Positions 1 to 7,808 of a stretch of DNA of 64,000 bases are shown piece after piece. Each line of letters opens with the position of its first letter. Position 1 is the stretch's first letter. Source of the DNA: Shinella zoogloeoides (lineage in GTDB: Bacteria > Pseudomonadota > Alphaproteobacteria > Rhizobiales > Rhizobiaceae); NCBI RefSeq assembly GCF_020883495.1, contig NZ_CP086610.1:3907501-3971500 (forward strand), given 5' to 3'. The notes beneath the pieces are model-generated. The model ran no database searches. It was not told where the DNA came from and saw only the letters and a list, made by a program, of their open reading frames with translations. The translations under genes were made by a program, and so were the position numbers.

Positions 1-2
1 AA

Positions 3-386
3 TTCTGGCTGTCCAGGGCACCGCCGGATGCGGCGTGCTTCTACGCCACCAGCCAGATCATGGACGATTTCTACGAATTGCGAAGCCACGCGGCGCGGCG
101 CTTCTGGCGATCCATCAAGGGGCGCTCGCCCGGCCCGGACTTCCGCGCCATGCCCGCCCAGCTCCGCGAGTTTCATATCCTCTCGCTGCGGGCGCTCGAT
201 GCACGCCTGCGCGGCGAGAGCTACCGCACCGTCGCAGAAGTCCTGCTCGGCTTCCACGGCAGCAAGGAGGATTGGGAAGTCGATCCTCGCAAGAACAAGG
301 CCCGCCGCCTCGTCGCCAACGGCATCAAGATGATGAAGGGCGGCTATCGGCTCCTACTGCACTATCCGATCAGACCCGGCTCCTGA
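3..386 (+). CDS. DUF2285 domain protein (5' end outside window), FseA-like activator candidate
   Basis: The frame is open at the left edge, so the true start is outside; 127 residues are visible. The C-terminal part has DUF2285 hallmarks: an aromatic/basic stretch (RFWRSIKG), a SYRTVAEVLLG helix, and a terminal RRLVANGIKMMKGGYRLLL segment. In ICEMlSymR7A-type elements a DUF2285-containing protein, FseA, activates the excision/transfer promoters and is produced by programmed ribosomal frameshifting; any such site would lie left of the window. Its position just before an AlpA-like HTH gene, with a duplicated 70-bp element between them, supports a role as ICE transfer activator. That role is inference. 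Confidence 0.7.
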   Translation, partial: FWLSRAPPDAACFYATSQIMDDFYELRSHAARRFWRSIKGRSPGPDFRAMPAQLREFHILSLRALDARLRGESYRTVAEVLLGFHGSKEDWEVDPRKNKARRLVANGIKMMKGGYRLLLHYPIRPGS

Positions 387-410
387 CCGACGCGCCGACG
401 CGCGCCCGGC

Positions 411-480
411 GGGGTGCCGCCCGCGCATAGGCGCAAATGCGGCACGCTACCGGCCGCCGATCCCTCGCCATGGTTCGCCA
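411..480 (+). promoter_or_regulatory. 70-bp conserved element, copy 1, upstream of the first AlpA-like HTH gene
   Basis: Positions 411-480 align without gaps to 41426-41495 with about 58 of 70 identities; the last 41 positions match at 38 of 41. Both copies lie on the same strand upstream of an AlpA-like HTH gene, here 54 bp before the start codon. The core holds TCGCCA twice (465-470 and 475-480), spaced one helical turn apart. It looks like a regulator-binding site or promoter of the excision/transfer circuit. Confidence 0.6.
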
Positions 481-534
481 TAGCCCGCCGCCACGACGGC
501 AGCGCGCATCAACCCATGATCCAGAGGTGATCCC

Positions 535-807
535 ATGGCCATCCGCCCGACAGCGGAGATGCCGCCGCGCCTGCTGCGCACACAGGAAGCCGCGCGCTTC
601 CTCGGCATCTCCATCCGCACCCTTGAGAAGCATCGCACCTATGGCACCGGCCCGATCTATCGCAAGGTCGGCGGCCGCGTCCTCTACACCATCCACGATC
701 TCGAAGCCTGGACCGAGATCGGCACCCGCAAATCCACGAGCGACAAGACGGCCGGCACGGTTTTTCCGGCCCGCCCGCTGACGCCGCAAGAGCGGGGCGA
801 GTGCTGA
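535..807 (+). CDS. AlpA/excisionase-type helix-turn-helix protein
   Basis: A 90-residue protein with a MerR/excisionase-type winged HTH. The motif RTQEAARFLGISIRTLEKHR (about residues 15-34) is followed by the wing GPIYRKVGGRVLYTIHDLEAW. Proteins of this size and fold serve as recombination directionality factors (Xis, RdfS) or AlpA-like activators. The gene is 1 nt upstream of repA and likely in the same transcript. In related ICEs an RdfS-type gene at this place is switched on by the DUF2285 activator, which sits upstream here as well. RDF function is inferred from size, fold and context. Confidence 0.75.
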   Translation: MAIRPTAEMPPRLLRTQEAARFLGISIRTLEKHRTYGTGPIYRKVGGRVLYTIHDLEAWTEIGTRKSTSDKTAGTVFPARPLTPQERGEC

Positions 808-1950
808 ATGCTACGCGACGACGATCATAGCCCCGCCGACGCGCACGGCCGCGATTCCAGCGAACGCAGCCGCCTCGACCCCTTCGTAGTCGCGACCGGC
901 GACGCCGCGCCCCGCGACCAGCGCGACCTCATGGAACGCCCGTTCTTCTCGCTCGCCAAGGCGAAGCGCACCGCACCGATCCTCTACGAATCCGCCGGCG
1001 TCCGCGTCGAGGTGTTCGCCGGGGCCGATTGCGGCATGGCGACCATCTGGGACGCCGACGTGCTGATCTGGGCGGCCTCGCAGATCGTCTCGGCCGAGAA
1101 CAACGGCCTGCGCACATCGCGCTTCTTCCGCTTCACGCCCTATCAGCTCCTCATGGCGATCGACCGCGCCACCGGCGCGCGTGAATATCGCCTGCTGAAG
1201 AATGCGCTCATCCGCCTGCAATCGACGTCGATCCGCACGACGATCCGGCAGGGCGAGCAGTGGCGGCGGCATCAGTTCTCCTGGATCAACGAATGGGAGG
1301 AGCTGATCACCCGCGACGGCCGTGTCGAGGGCATGGAATTCGTCCTGCCGGACTGGTTCTATCGCGGCGTCACCGACCGCTCGCTGGTGCTGGCGATCGA
1401 CCCAGCCTACTTCCGGCTGACCGGCGGCATTGAGCGCTGGCTGTATCGCGTCGCCCGAAAACATGCGGGACATCAGCCGCACGGCTGGCTGTTCGAGGTC
1501 GCGCACCTTCACCAGAAATCCGGCTCCATGGCGCGGATCTCGGATTTCGCGCTCGACCTTCGCCGCATCGCCGCGAAGCAATCGCTGCTCGGATACCGCC
1601 TCGAAATCTACCGCGAAGGCCGCCGCGAGCTGTTGCAAATCCGGCCCGAAAACCTGTCCACAGTGCCTGTTGAAAAGGGTGTGGAAACACTCGTGACTTC
1701 GGGCGCAAAGGGTATCGGGACTTCGGGCGCAGCCCTATCGGGACTTCGGGCGCACGGACCGCAGTTAAGTCTTTGGCCCGACAAGCGGAATCCGACCGCT
1801 AACTTAGAGTCTAACAGAGAATCTAACTTTTCTTCTGAGGCGCACGCGCACGCGAGGCGTGGTGCCGGTGCCGCTCGTTCCGTCGCCGAGGTGCTGCGCG
1901 ACCTGCTCCCGCCCGACCCATCCGACAGCAACGGAGGGCGGCGCTCATGA
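808..1950 (+). CDS. repA: Replication initiator protein A
   Basis: The 380-residue protein matches the replication initiator A family common in alpha/betaproteobacterial ICEs. Residues about 45-285 contain the conserved core, with ERPFFSLAK, PYQLLMAIDRATG and GGIERWLYRVARKHAG. The C-terminal 100 residues are low in complexity and repeat TSGA-like units. They coincide with DNA repeats at 1654-1834 that resemble an origin, so the sequence here may be constrained as DNA. The ATG at 808 follows the HTH stop by 1 nt, and the stop overlaps the next start by 4 nt (ATGA). A ParA gene usually follows repA in this family of elements; none is present here. Confidence 0.85.
   Translation: MLRDDDHSPADAHGRDSSERSRLDPFVVATGDAAPRDQRDLMERPFFSLAKAKRTAPILYESAGVRVEVFAGADCGMATIWDADVLIWAASQIVSAENNGLRTSRFFRFTPYQLLMAIDRATGAREYRLLKNALIRLQSTSIRTTIRQGEQWRRHQFSWINEWEELITRDGRVEGMEFVLPDWFYRGVTDRSLVLAIDPAYFRLTGGIERWLYRVARKHAGHQPHGWLFEVAHLHQKSGSMARISDFALDLRRIAAKQSLLGYRLEIYREGRRELLQIRPENLSTVPVEKGVETLVTSGAKGIGTSGAALSGLRAHGPQLSLWPDKRNPTANLESNRESNFSSEAHAHARRGAGAARSVAEVLRDLLPPDPSDSNGGRRS
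1654..1834 (+). other. Candidate replication origin inside the repA 3' region
   Basis: In order: two degenerate DnaA-box-like 9-mers (1654-1662 and 1680-1688, each 7/9 to the E. coli consensus, in opposite orientations); three direct copies of GACTTCGGGCGCA (1695-1707, 1719-1731, 1742-1754), the last two extending to a shared 19-mer TATCGGGACTTCGGGCGCA; then an AT-richer tract with CTAAC at 1799, 1811 and 1823, exactly 12 bp apart. Boxes, iterons and phased AT-rich repeats together are typical of iteron-type origins. All of it lies within the coding frame of repA. Confidence 0.5.
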
Positions 1951-2465
1951 GTGGCAACGCCTCCCATCGTGCGCCTGGCCGTCCGCAGCCGGACGGGCCT
2001 GCGCCCTTCACCACGCTGGTCGAGCTGACCTTCGAGAAGCGCCGGGTCGAGCATTGGATCAGGTTCGGCCGCAAGAGCTACGAACAGATCCTCGACCGCC
2101 GCCGCAGCGTCGTCGGCTTCGCGCCCGGCAGCATCTTCGCCTTCGTCCGCTGGGCGGCCGGCGAGCATGGCACCGTCGTCTCGCGCATCGACATCGCGCG
2201 GGCCATCCGGCGCGGCGAGCCGTTCCAGACGCTGCCCTTCGTCCGGCCTGGCGGCGACATCCTGCTTCGGCTCGACGGCTGGCCCAAGGTCCAGCGCGCG
2301 CTTGCCGCGATCGACGCGGTGGAAGCGCTCAGCGTCGATCCGGCCGACGCATCGCCCGATCACTGGCGGCACGTCCATAACCGGCTCAGCGCCGGGCTGG
2401 AGCCGAACGCCTACACACCCGAACGCCATGCCGCGTGGATCGGTCGCCGGAGGATCGAGCCATGA
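1947..2465 (+). CDS. DUF2840 family protein
   Basis: A 172-residue protein of a family found almost only in these conjugative elements, directly before traF. The recognisable region is about residues 22-105 (LVELTFEKRRVEHWIRFGRK, then GSIFAFVRWAAGEHGTVVSR). It has no signal peptide or membrane segment. Start and stop overlap the neighbours by 4 nt each, so it is translated in an operon with repA and traF. The biochemical role is unknown. Confidence 0.8.
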   Translation: MSGNASHRAPGRPQPDGPAPFTTLVELTFEKRRVEHWIRFGRKSYEQILDRRRSVVGFAPGSIFAFVRWAAGEHGTVVSRIDIARAIRRGEPFQTLPFVRPGGDILLRLDGWPKVQRALAAIDAVEALSVDPADASPDHWRHVHNRLSAGLEPNAYTPERHAAWIGRRRIEP

Positions 2466-3007
2466 GCCGCCACCGCATCCTCGGCGTCGCGCTGCTCGCC
2501 GTCGTCGCCGCCGCCGCGCCCATCGCCATCGACATGCCAATGAGGTTGCTCTGGAACGCGACCGCCAGCGCGCCGATCGGCTTCTATGCGATCGAGCCCG
2601 CTGACCGGCTGACCGCGCCCGAGCTTGTCGCCGTCATGCCGCCCGAACCGCTCGCCGCCTTCATGGTCGGGCGCGGCTATCTCGGCGAAAGCGTGCCACT
2701 GCTGAAGCGCGTCGCCGGTCTTCCCGGCCAGCGGGTGTGTCGCACCGGCCGCGCCGTCACCGTCGACGGCGTGGCGCTGGGCGACGCGCTCGACCGCGAC
2801 CGGATCGGCCGCGCTCTGCCCGTCTGGCGAGGCTGCCGCGCCATCGCGCCCGGCGAACTTTTCCTCATGAACAGCGGCGTCCGCGACAGCCTGGACGGCC
2901 GCTACTTCGGTCCGCTTCCGGCGAGCGCCGTCGTCGGCCGCGCGCGGCCGCTCTGGACCGACGAAGACGGCGACGGCCGCTTCGTCTGGCGTGCGCCGAC
3001 GCGCTGA
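2462..3007 (+). CDS. traF: TraF, S26-family conjugal pilin-processing peptidase
   Basis: A 181-residue signal-peptidase-like protein with an N-terminal membrane anchor (ILGVALLAVVAAAAPIAI). The S26 serine motif is in ASAPIGFYAIEP (about residues 34-45) and the general-base lysine in LLKRVAGLPGQRV (about residues 80-92). In RK2, TraF cleaves and cyclises the TrbC pilin, and a TrbC is encoded at 32838-33170. The ATG at 2462 overlaps the DUF2840 stop and is preferred to an upstream ATG at 2435 that would add nine residues before the anchor. It acts in the inner membrane. Confidence 0.85.
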   Translation: MSRHRILGVALLAVVAAAAPIAIDMPMRLLWNATASAPIGFYAIEPADRLTAPELVAVMPPEPLAAFMVGRGYLGESVPLLKRVAGLPGQRVCRTGRAVTVDGVALGDALDRDRIGRALPVWRGCRAIAPGELFLMNSGVRDSLDGRYFGPLPASAVVGRARPLWTDEDGDGRFVWRAPTR

Positions 3008-3076
3008 CCGCTTCCCCATCGGCGGGAGCGGTGCCCGCCAACTGCTTTTTCAACACCACCGCAAAGGAGACTATCC

Positions 3077-3412
3077 ATGCCGCAAATCGGTCAGTTCCAT
3101 CGCGACGCATCCGGCTTCGCTGGAGAGCTTGTCACGCTCACCCTCAAGCGCGAACTCGTCATCGTCCCTGCCGAGCATTCCGACGCCGAGAACGCGCCGG
3201 ACTACCGCGTTCACATCGTCGCTGACGACGGCCCGGAGGTTGGCGCGGCGTGGAAACGCACCGGCGAGAAGGCCGGCGAATATCTCTCCGTGCTGCTCGA
3301 CGATCCCGCCTTGCCGCAGCCAATCCGCGCGAACCTGTTCCGCGACGACGATGCTGGCGCGTCGTGGTCTCTGCACTGGACCCGCCTCAAAACGCGTGAA
3401 GAGCGGGACTGA
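3077..3412 (+). CDS. DUF736 family protein
   Basis: A 111-residue soluble protein starting MPQIGQFHRDASGFAGEL, which matches the start of DUF736 proteins. They have an IGxF...GF.G.I.TL opening and a later VHI..DDGPEVGAAWKRT segment. DUF736 genes are near-constant members of the traF-transglycosylase block in alphaproteobacterial ICEs and Ti/Sym-type plasmids. An AAAGGAG ribosome-binding site lies 8 nt before the ATG. The function is unknown. Confidence 0.85.
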   Translation: MPQIGQFHRDASGFAGELVTLTLKRELVIVPAEHSDAENAPDYRVHIVADDGPEVGAAWKRTGEKAGEYLSVLLDDPALPQPIRANLFRDDDAGASWSLHWTRLKTREERD

Positions 3413-3416
3413 AGCC

Positions 3417-4349
3417 ATGCGGTCCTCAGTCATCACAGCGCTCAAAGTTCTCATTCCTTTGTTCGCGGGAAAGCCGTCTCATTCCTTAGTCCCGCTCGGC
3501 GACCAGACGGCCGGCGCCCGCAGCGAAGGTCAAGGGCGGCCATCGGCCGGCGCTCCGCGCGTACCCTTGACGGCAGCGAGCACGCTGGCAGGCTGGCGTC
3601 GTGGCGGAGACAGGTCCACCCGGCGCTATGCCGTGCTGCTTGCGCTGGCCGCGCTTGCGATCACGTCGGGGCCGGTCGTTGCGGTCGCGCAATCCGCCGT
3701 CATCGCGCGCACCGCCGCCGATCCCCATGGCGCGCATATCGCCGAAGCGTCGCAGCGCTTCGGCATTCCCCAGCACTGGATTCGCGCCGTGCTACGCGCC
3801 GAGAGCGCGGGCGACGTGCGCGCGATCTCGACGGCCGGCGCGCAGGGCTTGATGCAGGTCATGCCCGACACCTGGTCGGACCTGCGCGTGCGCTACCGGC
3901 TCGGCCGCGATCCCTATGATCCGCGTGACAACATCCTCGCGGGCACCGCCTATCTGCGCGAGATGTGGAACCGCTACGGCAATGTCGCGGCGATGCTCGC
4001 CGCCTACAATGCCGGTCCCGGCCGCTATGACGATCATCGCGAAAAGGGTCGTCCGCTGCCCGCCGAAACCCGTGCTTATGTCGCCGCGCTGCTCCCGCTT
4101 CTCGGCGGCGCGGCGACGTCGGGTGAACCCGAACGCCGTTCCGAGCCGCCGCCGGATTGGCGGGATGCGCCGCTCTTCATCATGCGCGCGACCGACCGGC
4201 GAGCCGCAGCCGAACCGTCCTCCGAGACACCATCCGGCGAGCAATCGGGTGACGGTCGCGCTGCCGTTCCGGTGCGCGATCCCCTCGATGCGGAGCCGCA
4301 GCGCGGCGCCATGTTTGTCGCGCGCGCGAACGACCAGGAGCGGCGATGA
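3417..4349 (+). CDS. Conjugation lytic transglycosylase (SLT/VirB1-like)
   Basis: A 310-residue protein with an N-terminal hydrophobic stretch (about residues 69-88, YAVLLALAALAITSGPVVAV). The transglycosylase domain spans about residues 100-225: catalytic Glu in VLRAESAGDVRAIS, then GAQGLMQVMPDTW and AAYNAGPGRY. It would open peptidoglycan locally for the mating pore, like VirB1. The ATG at 3417 lies 4 nt after the DUF736 stop. The frame is open further upstream (to 2991), but that start would overlap DUF736 entirely. The C-terminal 80 residues are proline/arginine-rich and probably unstructured. Confidence 0.85.
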   Translation: MRSSVITALKVLIPLFAGKPSHSLVPLGDQTAGARSEGQGRPSAGAPRVPLTAASTLAGWRRGGDRSTRRYAVLLALAALAITSGPVVAVAQSAVIARTAADPHGAHIAEASQRFGIPQHWIRAVLRAESAGDVRAISTAGAQGLMQVMPDTWSDLRVRYRLGRDPYDPRDNILAGTAYLREMWNRYGNVAAMLAAYNAGPGRYDDHREKGRPLPAETRAYVAALLPLLGGAATSGEPERRSEPPPDWRDAPLFIMRATDRRAAAEPSSETPSGEQSGDGRAAVPVRDPLDAEPQRGAMFVARANDQERR

Positions 4350-4662
4350 GCATCGCGTCCTCGCGTTCGCGCGTGCTTCCTCCGGTGTGCAGTCAGGTCG
4401 GGGGTCGCCTGACTGCATTCCCGGCTGGAAGGTCAGGAAGGGCAGAAAGGGTGGAGGGCAAGATAAAGGAAACCGGCACTCCGTTGGCGCGGTTTCGGGG
4501 CAAGCCCTTGTCTGCACACTGTTTTGGGGCGGCGCTGGCGGCACCTTGGTTTTGGATGCCGCGTGTCGCGCCTTCGCGCAAAGCCTTGGCTTTACTGGAT
4601 TTTGAACGGCACCATAGGTCGAAATCGCCCGTTTTCCGTGGTTTTGCCCCGGAGGTGCTGGC
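4350..4662. other. Gene-free region before the relaxase; candidate oriT
   Basis: This 313-bp stretch separates the transglycosylase from the relaxase; I see no convincing gene in it. It contains a perfect 9-bp inverted repeat (GCAGTCAGG at 4389-4397 and CCTGACTGC at 4408-4416, 10-nt loop) and a 7-bp one (GAAACCG at 4469-4475 and CGGTTTC at 4490-4496, 14-nt loop). No T-run follows either, so they are poor terminators. Inverted repeats beside the relaxase gene are typical of oriT regions. A nic site was not identified. Confidence 0.35.
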
Positions 4663-6744
4663 TTGAGCGACGACGAGGAATTCCGCTTCCGACCGAGGCC
4701 GGGCCGGGTGCGCGCCGATGCGCCCAAACTCGGCAAGGCCAAGAGCTTCTTGACCCAGGCGAAGAAGATCGCCCGCCAGCATAGCAACAGCCCGTCGCGG
4801 GGCTCGTCATCATCATCATCATCGTCGCCGTCGTCGCAGCGGTCCCGGTCGCAGGGCATCGGCAAGGGCGCGAAGGCGTCGCGGTCGAGCAGCGGGCCGG
4901 GCCTGAAACGGGGACGCGGCGCGGCGTTCGTGCGCGCTCGCACCCTGTCGGGCGGGTGGAAGCACAGCGCGCCCGGCGTGCGGCGCGTCGTCGTCAAAAC
5001 CCGCTATGTCCAGGGCGCGGGCAAAAACGGCAAATCTGCCGCCCATCTGCGCTATATCCAGCGCGACGGCACCTCGCGCGAGGGCGAGCGCGGCCAGCTC
5101 TATTCGGCCGGCGAGGACCGCGCCGATGGCGCGGCCTTCGTCGAGCGCGGCACTGAGGATCGCCATCAGTTCCGCTTCATCGTGTCGCCCGAGGACGGCG
5201 CGGACCTATCGGACCTCACGGCCTATACCCGCGACCTCATGGCCCAGGTCGAAACCGATCTCGGCACCCGGCTCGATTGGGTCGCGGTCAATCACCACAA
5301 CACCGGCCATCCCCATGTCCATGTCATCATCCGCGGTGTGGACGAGCTGGGCGAGAACCTTGTCATCAACGGCGACTATCTCGCCAACGGCATCCGCGAA
5401 CGGGCGAGCGATCTGGCGACGCTGGAGCTTGGTCCCGTCACCGAGATTGAGCAGAGCCGCAAGCTCACCGCCGAGATCGGCCAGGACCGTTTCACCCGTA
5501 TCGACCGCGCGATGACCGCCGAAGCCGAGGACCGCTTCATCGACTTGCGCAACGAGCCCGCCGATCCGGGCCGCCAGCGCGACCGGACCTTGCGCCTGCG
5601 CCGTCTGTCCAAGCTGGAGAAGATGGGCCTCGCCACCGAGCACGCGCCGGGCGTCTGGGAATTGAGCGAGCGGATGGAACCGACGCTGCGCGAGCTGGGC
5701 GAGCGCGGCGACATCATCCGCAACATGCACAAGGCGCTGAAGGCCGATGGGCTCGACCGAGATCCGACGACGTTCCAGCTTCACGACGCCGCGCCCGAAG
5801 TCCCGATCGTCGGCCGCGTGGTCGACAAATATCTGACCGACGAGCTGGGCGAGAACCTGACCGTCGTGGTCGACGGGATCGACGGGCGCACCCATCATCT
5901 GCCCGGCATAGACCCGGCCCGCATCGAGGACGCCCGGATCGGCAGCGTGGTCGAGGTCGGCCCGGCCGAGACCGCGAGCCGGCCATCGGATCGCACCATC
6001 GCGACAATCGCCGAGGGCGGCGTCTATCGGCCGAGCCGCCATCTCGAACAGGCGAAGTTCGAGGGCCGCGTGCCGGGCGGCGACTATGACGGCTATGTCG
6101 ATGCGCATGTGCGCCGCCTGGAGGCGCTGCGCCGCGCCGGGATCGCCGAGCGGATCGACGCCGACCAATGGCGCATCCCCGAGGATTTCGAGAGCCGCGC
6201 CGCCGCCTATGACGCCGGCCGCAATCGGCAAGCCAACATCCGCATCCTCTCGGCCACCCGGCTCGAACAGCAGATCGGCGCGGACGGCGCGACCTGGCTC
6301 GACCGGCGGCTCATATCGCCCGAGATGTCCGACCTTGCGCCGACCGGCTTCGGCCAGCAGGTGCGCGACGCAATCGACCGCCGCCGTGAGCATCACATCG
6401 AGCGGGGCGACGCGACGCCCGGCCCGAACGGCGGGGCGATCTATCGGCGCAATCTCCTCGCCACGCTGCGCGCCCGCGAGATCGAGCGCATCGGGGGCGA
6501 GATGGCCGCGACGAAGAACCTGCCGTTCCGCGCCGCGAGCGACGGCGAGAAGGTCAGCGGCAAGTTCACCGGGACCGTCCAGCTATCGAGCGGCAAGTTC
6601 GCCGTGGTCGAGCAGAGCCACGAGTTCACCCTGGTCCCGTGGCGGCCGGTCATCGACCGGCATCTCGGCAAGGAGGTGAGCGGCATCGCCCAAGGCGGTT
6701 CGGTGTCATGGCAGTTGGGGCGGCAGAAGGGACTCGGCCTCTAG
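4663..6744 (+). CDS. MobP/VirD2-like relaxase with DUF3363 domain
   Basis: The 693-residue protein starts with TTG (4663) behind a GGAGG box at 4651-4655. Residues about 108-270 form the relaxase domain, with the metal-binding histidine triad in NHHNTGHPHVHVII (H216, H218, H220). The rest matches the DUF3363 extension of VirD2-like relaxases. The N-terminal 90 residues are basic and low in complexity, with a run of eight serines encoded partly by (TCA)5. It nicks oriT and pilots the strand to the TraG coupling protein. No gene follows on this strand before the cargo. Confidence 0.9.
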   Translation: MSDDEEFRFRPRPGRVRADAPKLGKAKSFLTQAKKIARQHSNSPSRGSSSSSSSSPSSQRSRSQGIGKGAKASRSSSGPGLKRGRGAAFVRARTLSGGWKHSAPGVRRVVVKTRYVQGAGKNGKSAAHLRYIQRDGTSREGERGQLYSAGEDRADGAAFVERGTEDRHQFRFIVSPEDGADLSDLTAYTRDLMAQVETDLGTRLDWVAVNHHNTGHPHVHVIIRGVDELGENLVINGDYLANGIRERASDLATLELGPVTEIEQSRKLTAEIGQDRFTRIDRAMTAEAEDRFIDLRNEPADPGRQRDRTLRLRRLSKLEKMGLATEHAPGVWELSERMEPTLRELGERGDIIRNMHKALKADGLDRDPTTFQLHDAAPEVPIVGRVVDKYLTDELGENLTVVVDGIDGRTHHLPGIDPARIEDARIGSVVEVGPAETASRPSDRTIATIAEGGVYRPSRHLEQAKFEGRVPGGDYDGYVDAHVRRLEALRRAGIAERIDADQWRIPEDFESRAAAYDAGRNRQANIRILSATRLEQQIGADGATWLDRRLISPEMSDLAPTGFGQQVRDAIDRRREHHIERGDATPGPNGGAIYRRNLLATLRAREIERIGGEMAATKNLPFRAASDGEKVSGKFTGTVQLSSGKFAVVEQSHEFTLVPWRPVIDRHLGKEVSGIAQGGSVSWQLGRQKGLGL
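4804..4836 (+). repeat. Serine-coding trinucleotide repeat in the relaxase
   Basis: A run of TCG/TCA codons, including five TCA in a row at 4807-4821, encodes eight serines, then P-S-S. It is a short in-frame microsatellite; changes in copy number would alter only linker length. Confidence 0.8.
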
Positions 6745-6809
6745 CCACCTCCAGGCGGCCTCCCCTTATCGAAACGGTGAACGCGGGGACGCTTCCTTTT
6801 GGCGCGCGA

Positions 6810-7808
6810 TCAAAAATTCTGCCTGAGTTCCGAGGGCGTCGCGCCATAGGCGTCTCGAAACGCCCTGTTGAAGGTGACGAGGTTTCGGAACCCGCAAGCA
6901 AATGCGATGTCGATGATCCGGTAACGGCTGCACGCGGGATCGCGCAACATGGTGAGCGCCCGGTCCAGCCGCCGTTCCCGAATATAGCGGCCGATGCTCA
7001 GGCCCTCGCGTTCGAAATCCTTTCGCAACTGGCTCTGCGAGATCGAGATATGATCCGCGACGTGCTCGTCATTGAGGTCCGGATTGTCGAGGTTTTGGCG
7101 GATGTAGCGGCGCGCTTCCTCCAGCCGCTCACGGCTCAAGACGCCAAATCTCGCTTCGCCCTGAAGCGGCGCCGGCCTGGTGGAGGAAGCCGCGGCCGCG
7201 ATGATATCGGCGATATGGTCCGGGGCGAATTGATTGATCAGCGGCGTCGTCAGCCCTGCAGGGTCGACGAGCATAGCGAGATAGGCCTGGATCAACCCCT
7301 GGAGCGGGGTGGAGGCCGGAACGACGGACATGAGACAATCTTCGACACCGGCATAGCGCAAGCGGACATGATCGCGCTCCGTCTGTACCGCGACCAGATT
7401 GCAGTTTCCGTCGCTGACGCGAATGAGCGAGGGTTCACACTGCTCAATCACGACGGATGCGCCGGAAGCAAGCTCGACGCTTCTGCGGGACTGATCGACA
7501 CAGAGCGAGGAAGGGCCGGCGTTGAGAAGCAGGACGAGGTTATTCGTGTTCTGGACGGTGATATTCTCGCGGGAGCGCGTGATCGACTTCACCGTGCCCC
7601 GGATCGACCCGATGGAAACCTGCCCGGCCTTGGCGATGCTCAACTCACCCTTGAAGGCTGTTTCCATGACCGGATCGGCATGCAGATGAGCATAGCCCGA
7701 GGAAAGGGACGAGATCCACTGTTCCCGGCGCAGCGCTTCTCCTCCATCGAGATCGGCGGAGCTGTAACGTATCCTCTCCACAGATCCCCCTTTGATCGCA
7801 TGCATCAA
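6810..7808 (-). CDS. AraC-family transcriptional regulator
   Basis: A 332-residue protein with an N-terminal AraC-binding-like domain (about residues 30-195) and a C-terminal double HTH (about residues 225-330). The C-terminal signature includes DIAFACGFRNLVTFNRAFRDAYGATPSELR. It diverges from the two AraC genes at 8112-10148, to which it is only distantly related. A perfect inverted repeat at 8010-8039 lies between them. Its ligand is unknown. It opens the cargo region, and its leftward direction runs against the conjugation genes. Confidence 0.9.
   Translation of the reverse strand: MMHAIKGGSVERIRYSSADLDGGEALRREQWISSLSSGYAHLHADPVMETAFKGELSIAKAGQVSIGSIRGTVKSITRSRENITVQNTNNLVLLLNAGPSSLCVDQSRRSVELASGASVVIEQCEPSLIRVSDGNCNLVAVQTERDHVRLRYAGVEDCLMSVVPASTPLQGLIQAYLAMLVDPAGLTTPLINQFAPDHIADIIAAAASSTRPAPLQGEARFGVLSRERLEEARRYIRQNLDNPDLNDEHVADHISISQSQLRKDFEREGLSIGRYIRERRLDRALTMLRDPACSRYRIIDIAFACGFRNLVTFNRAFRDAYGATPSELRQNF

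Noticed and set aside
2991..3416. Long N-terminal extension of the transglycosylase frame
   Set aside because: It covers all of DUF736 in another frame; the ATG at 3417 gives a normal protein.
4346..4666. Open frame of 106 codons before the relaxase
   Set aside because: It overlaps the transglycosylase stop and the relaxase start, shows no domain and covers the inverted repeats. More likely a chance frame in the oriT candidate region.
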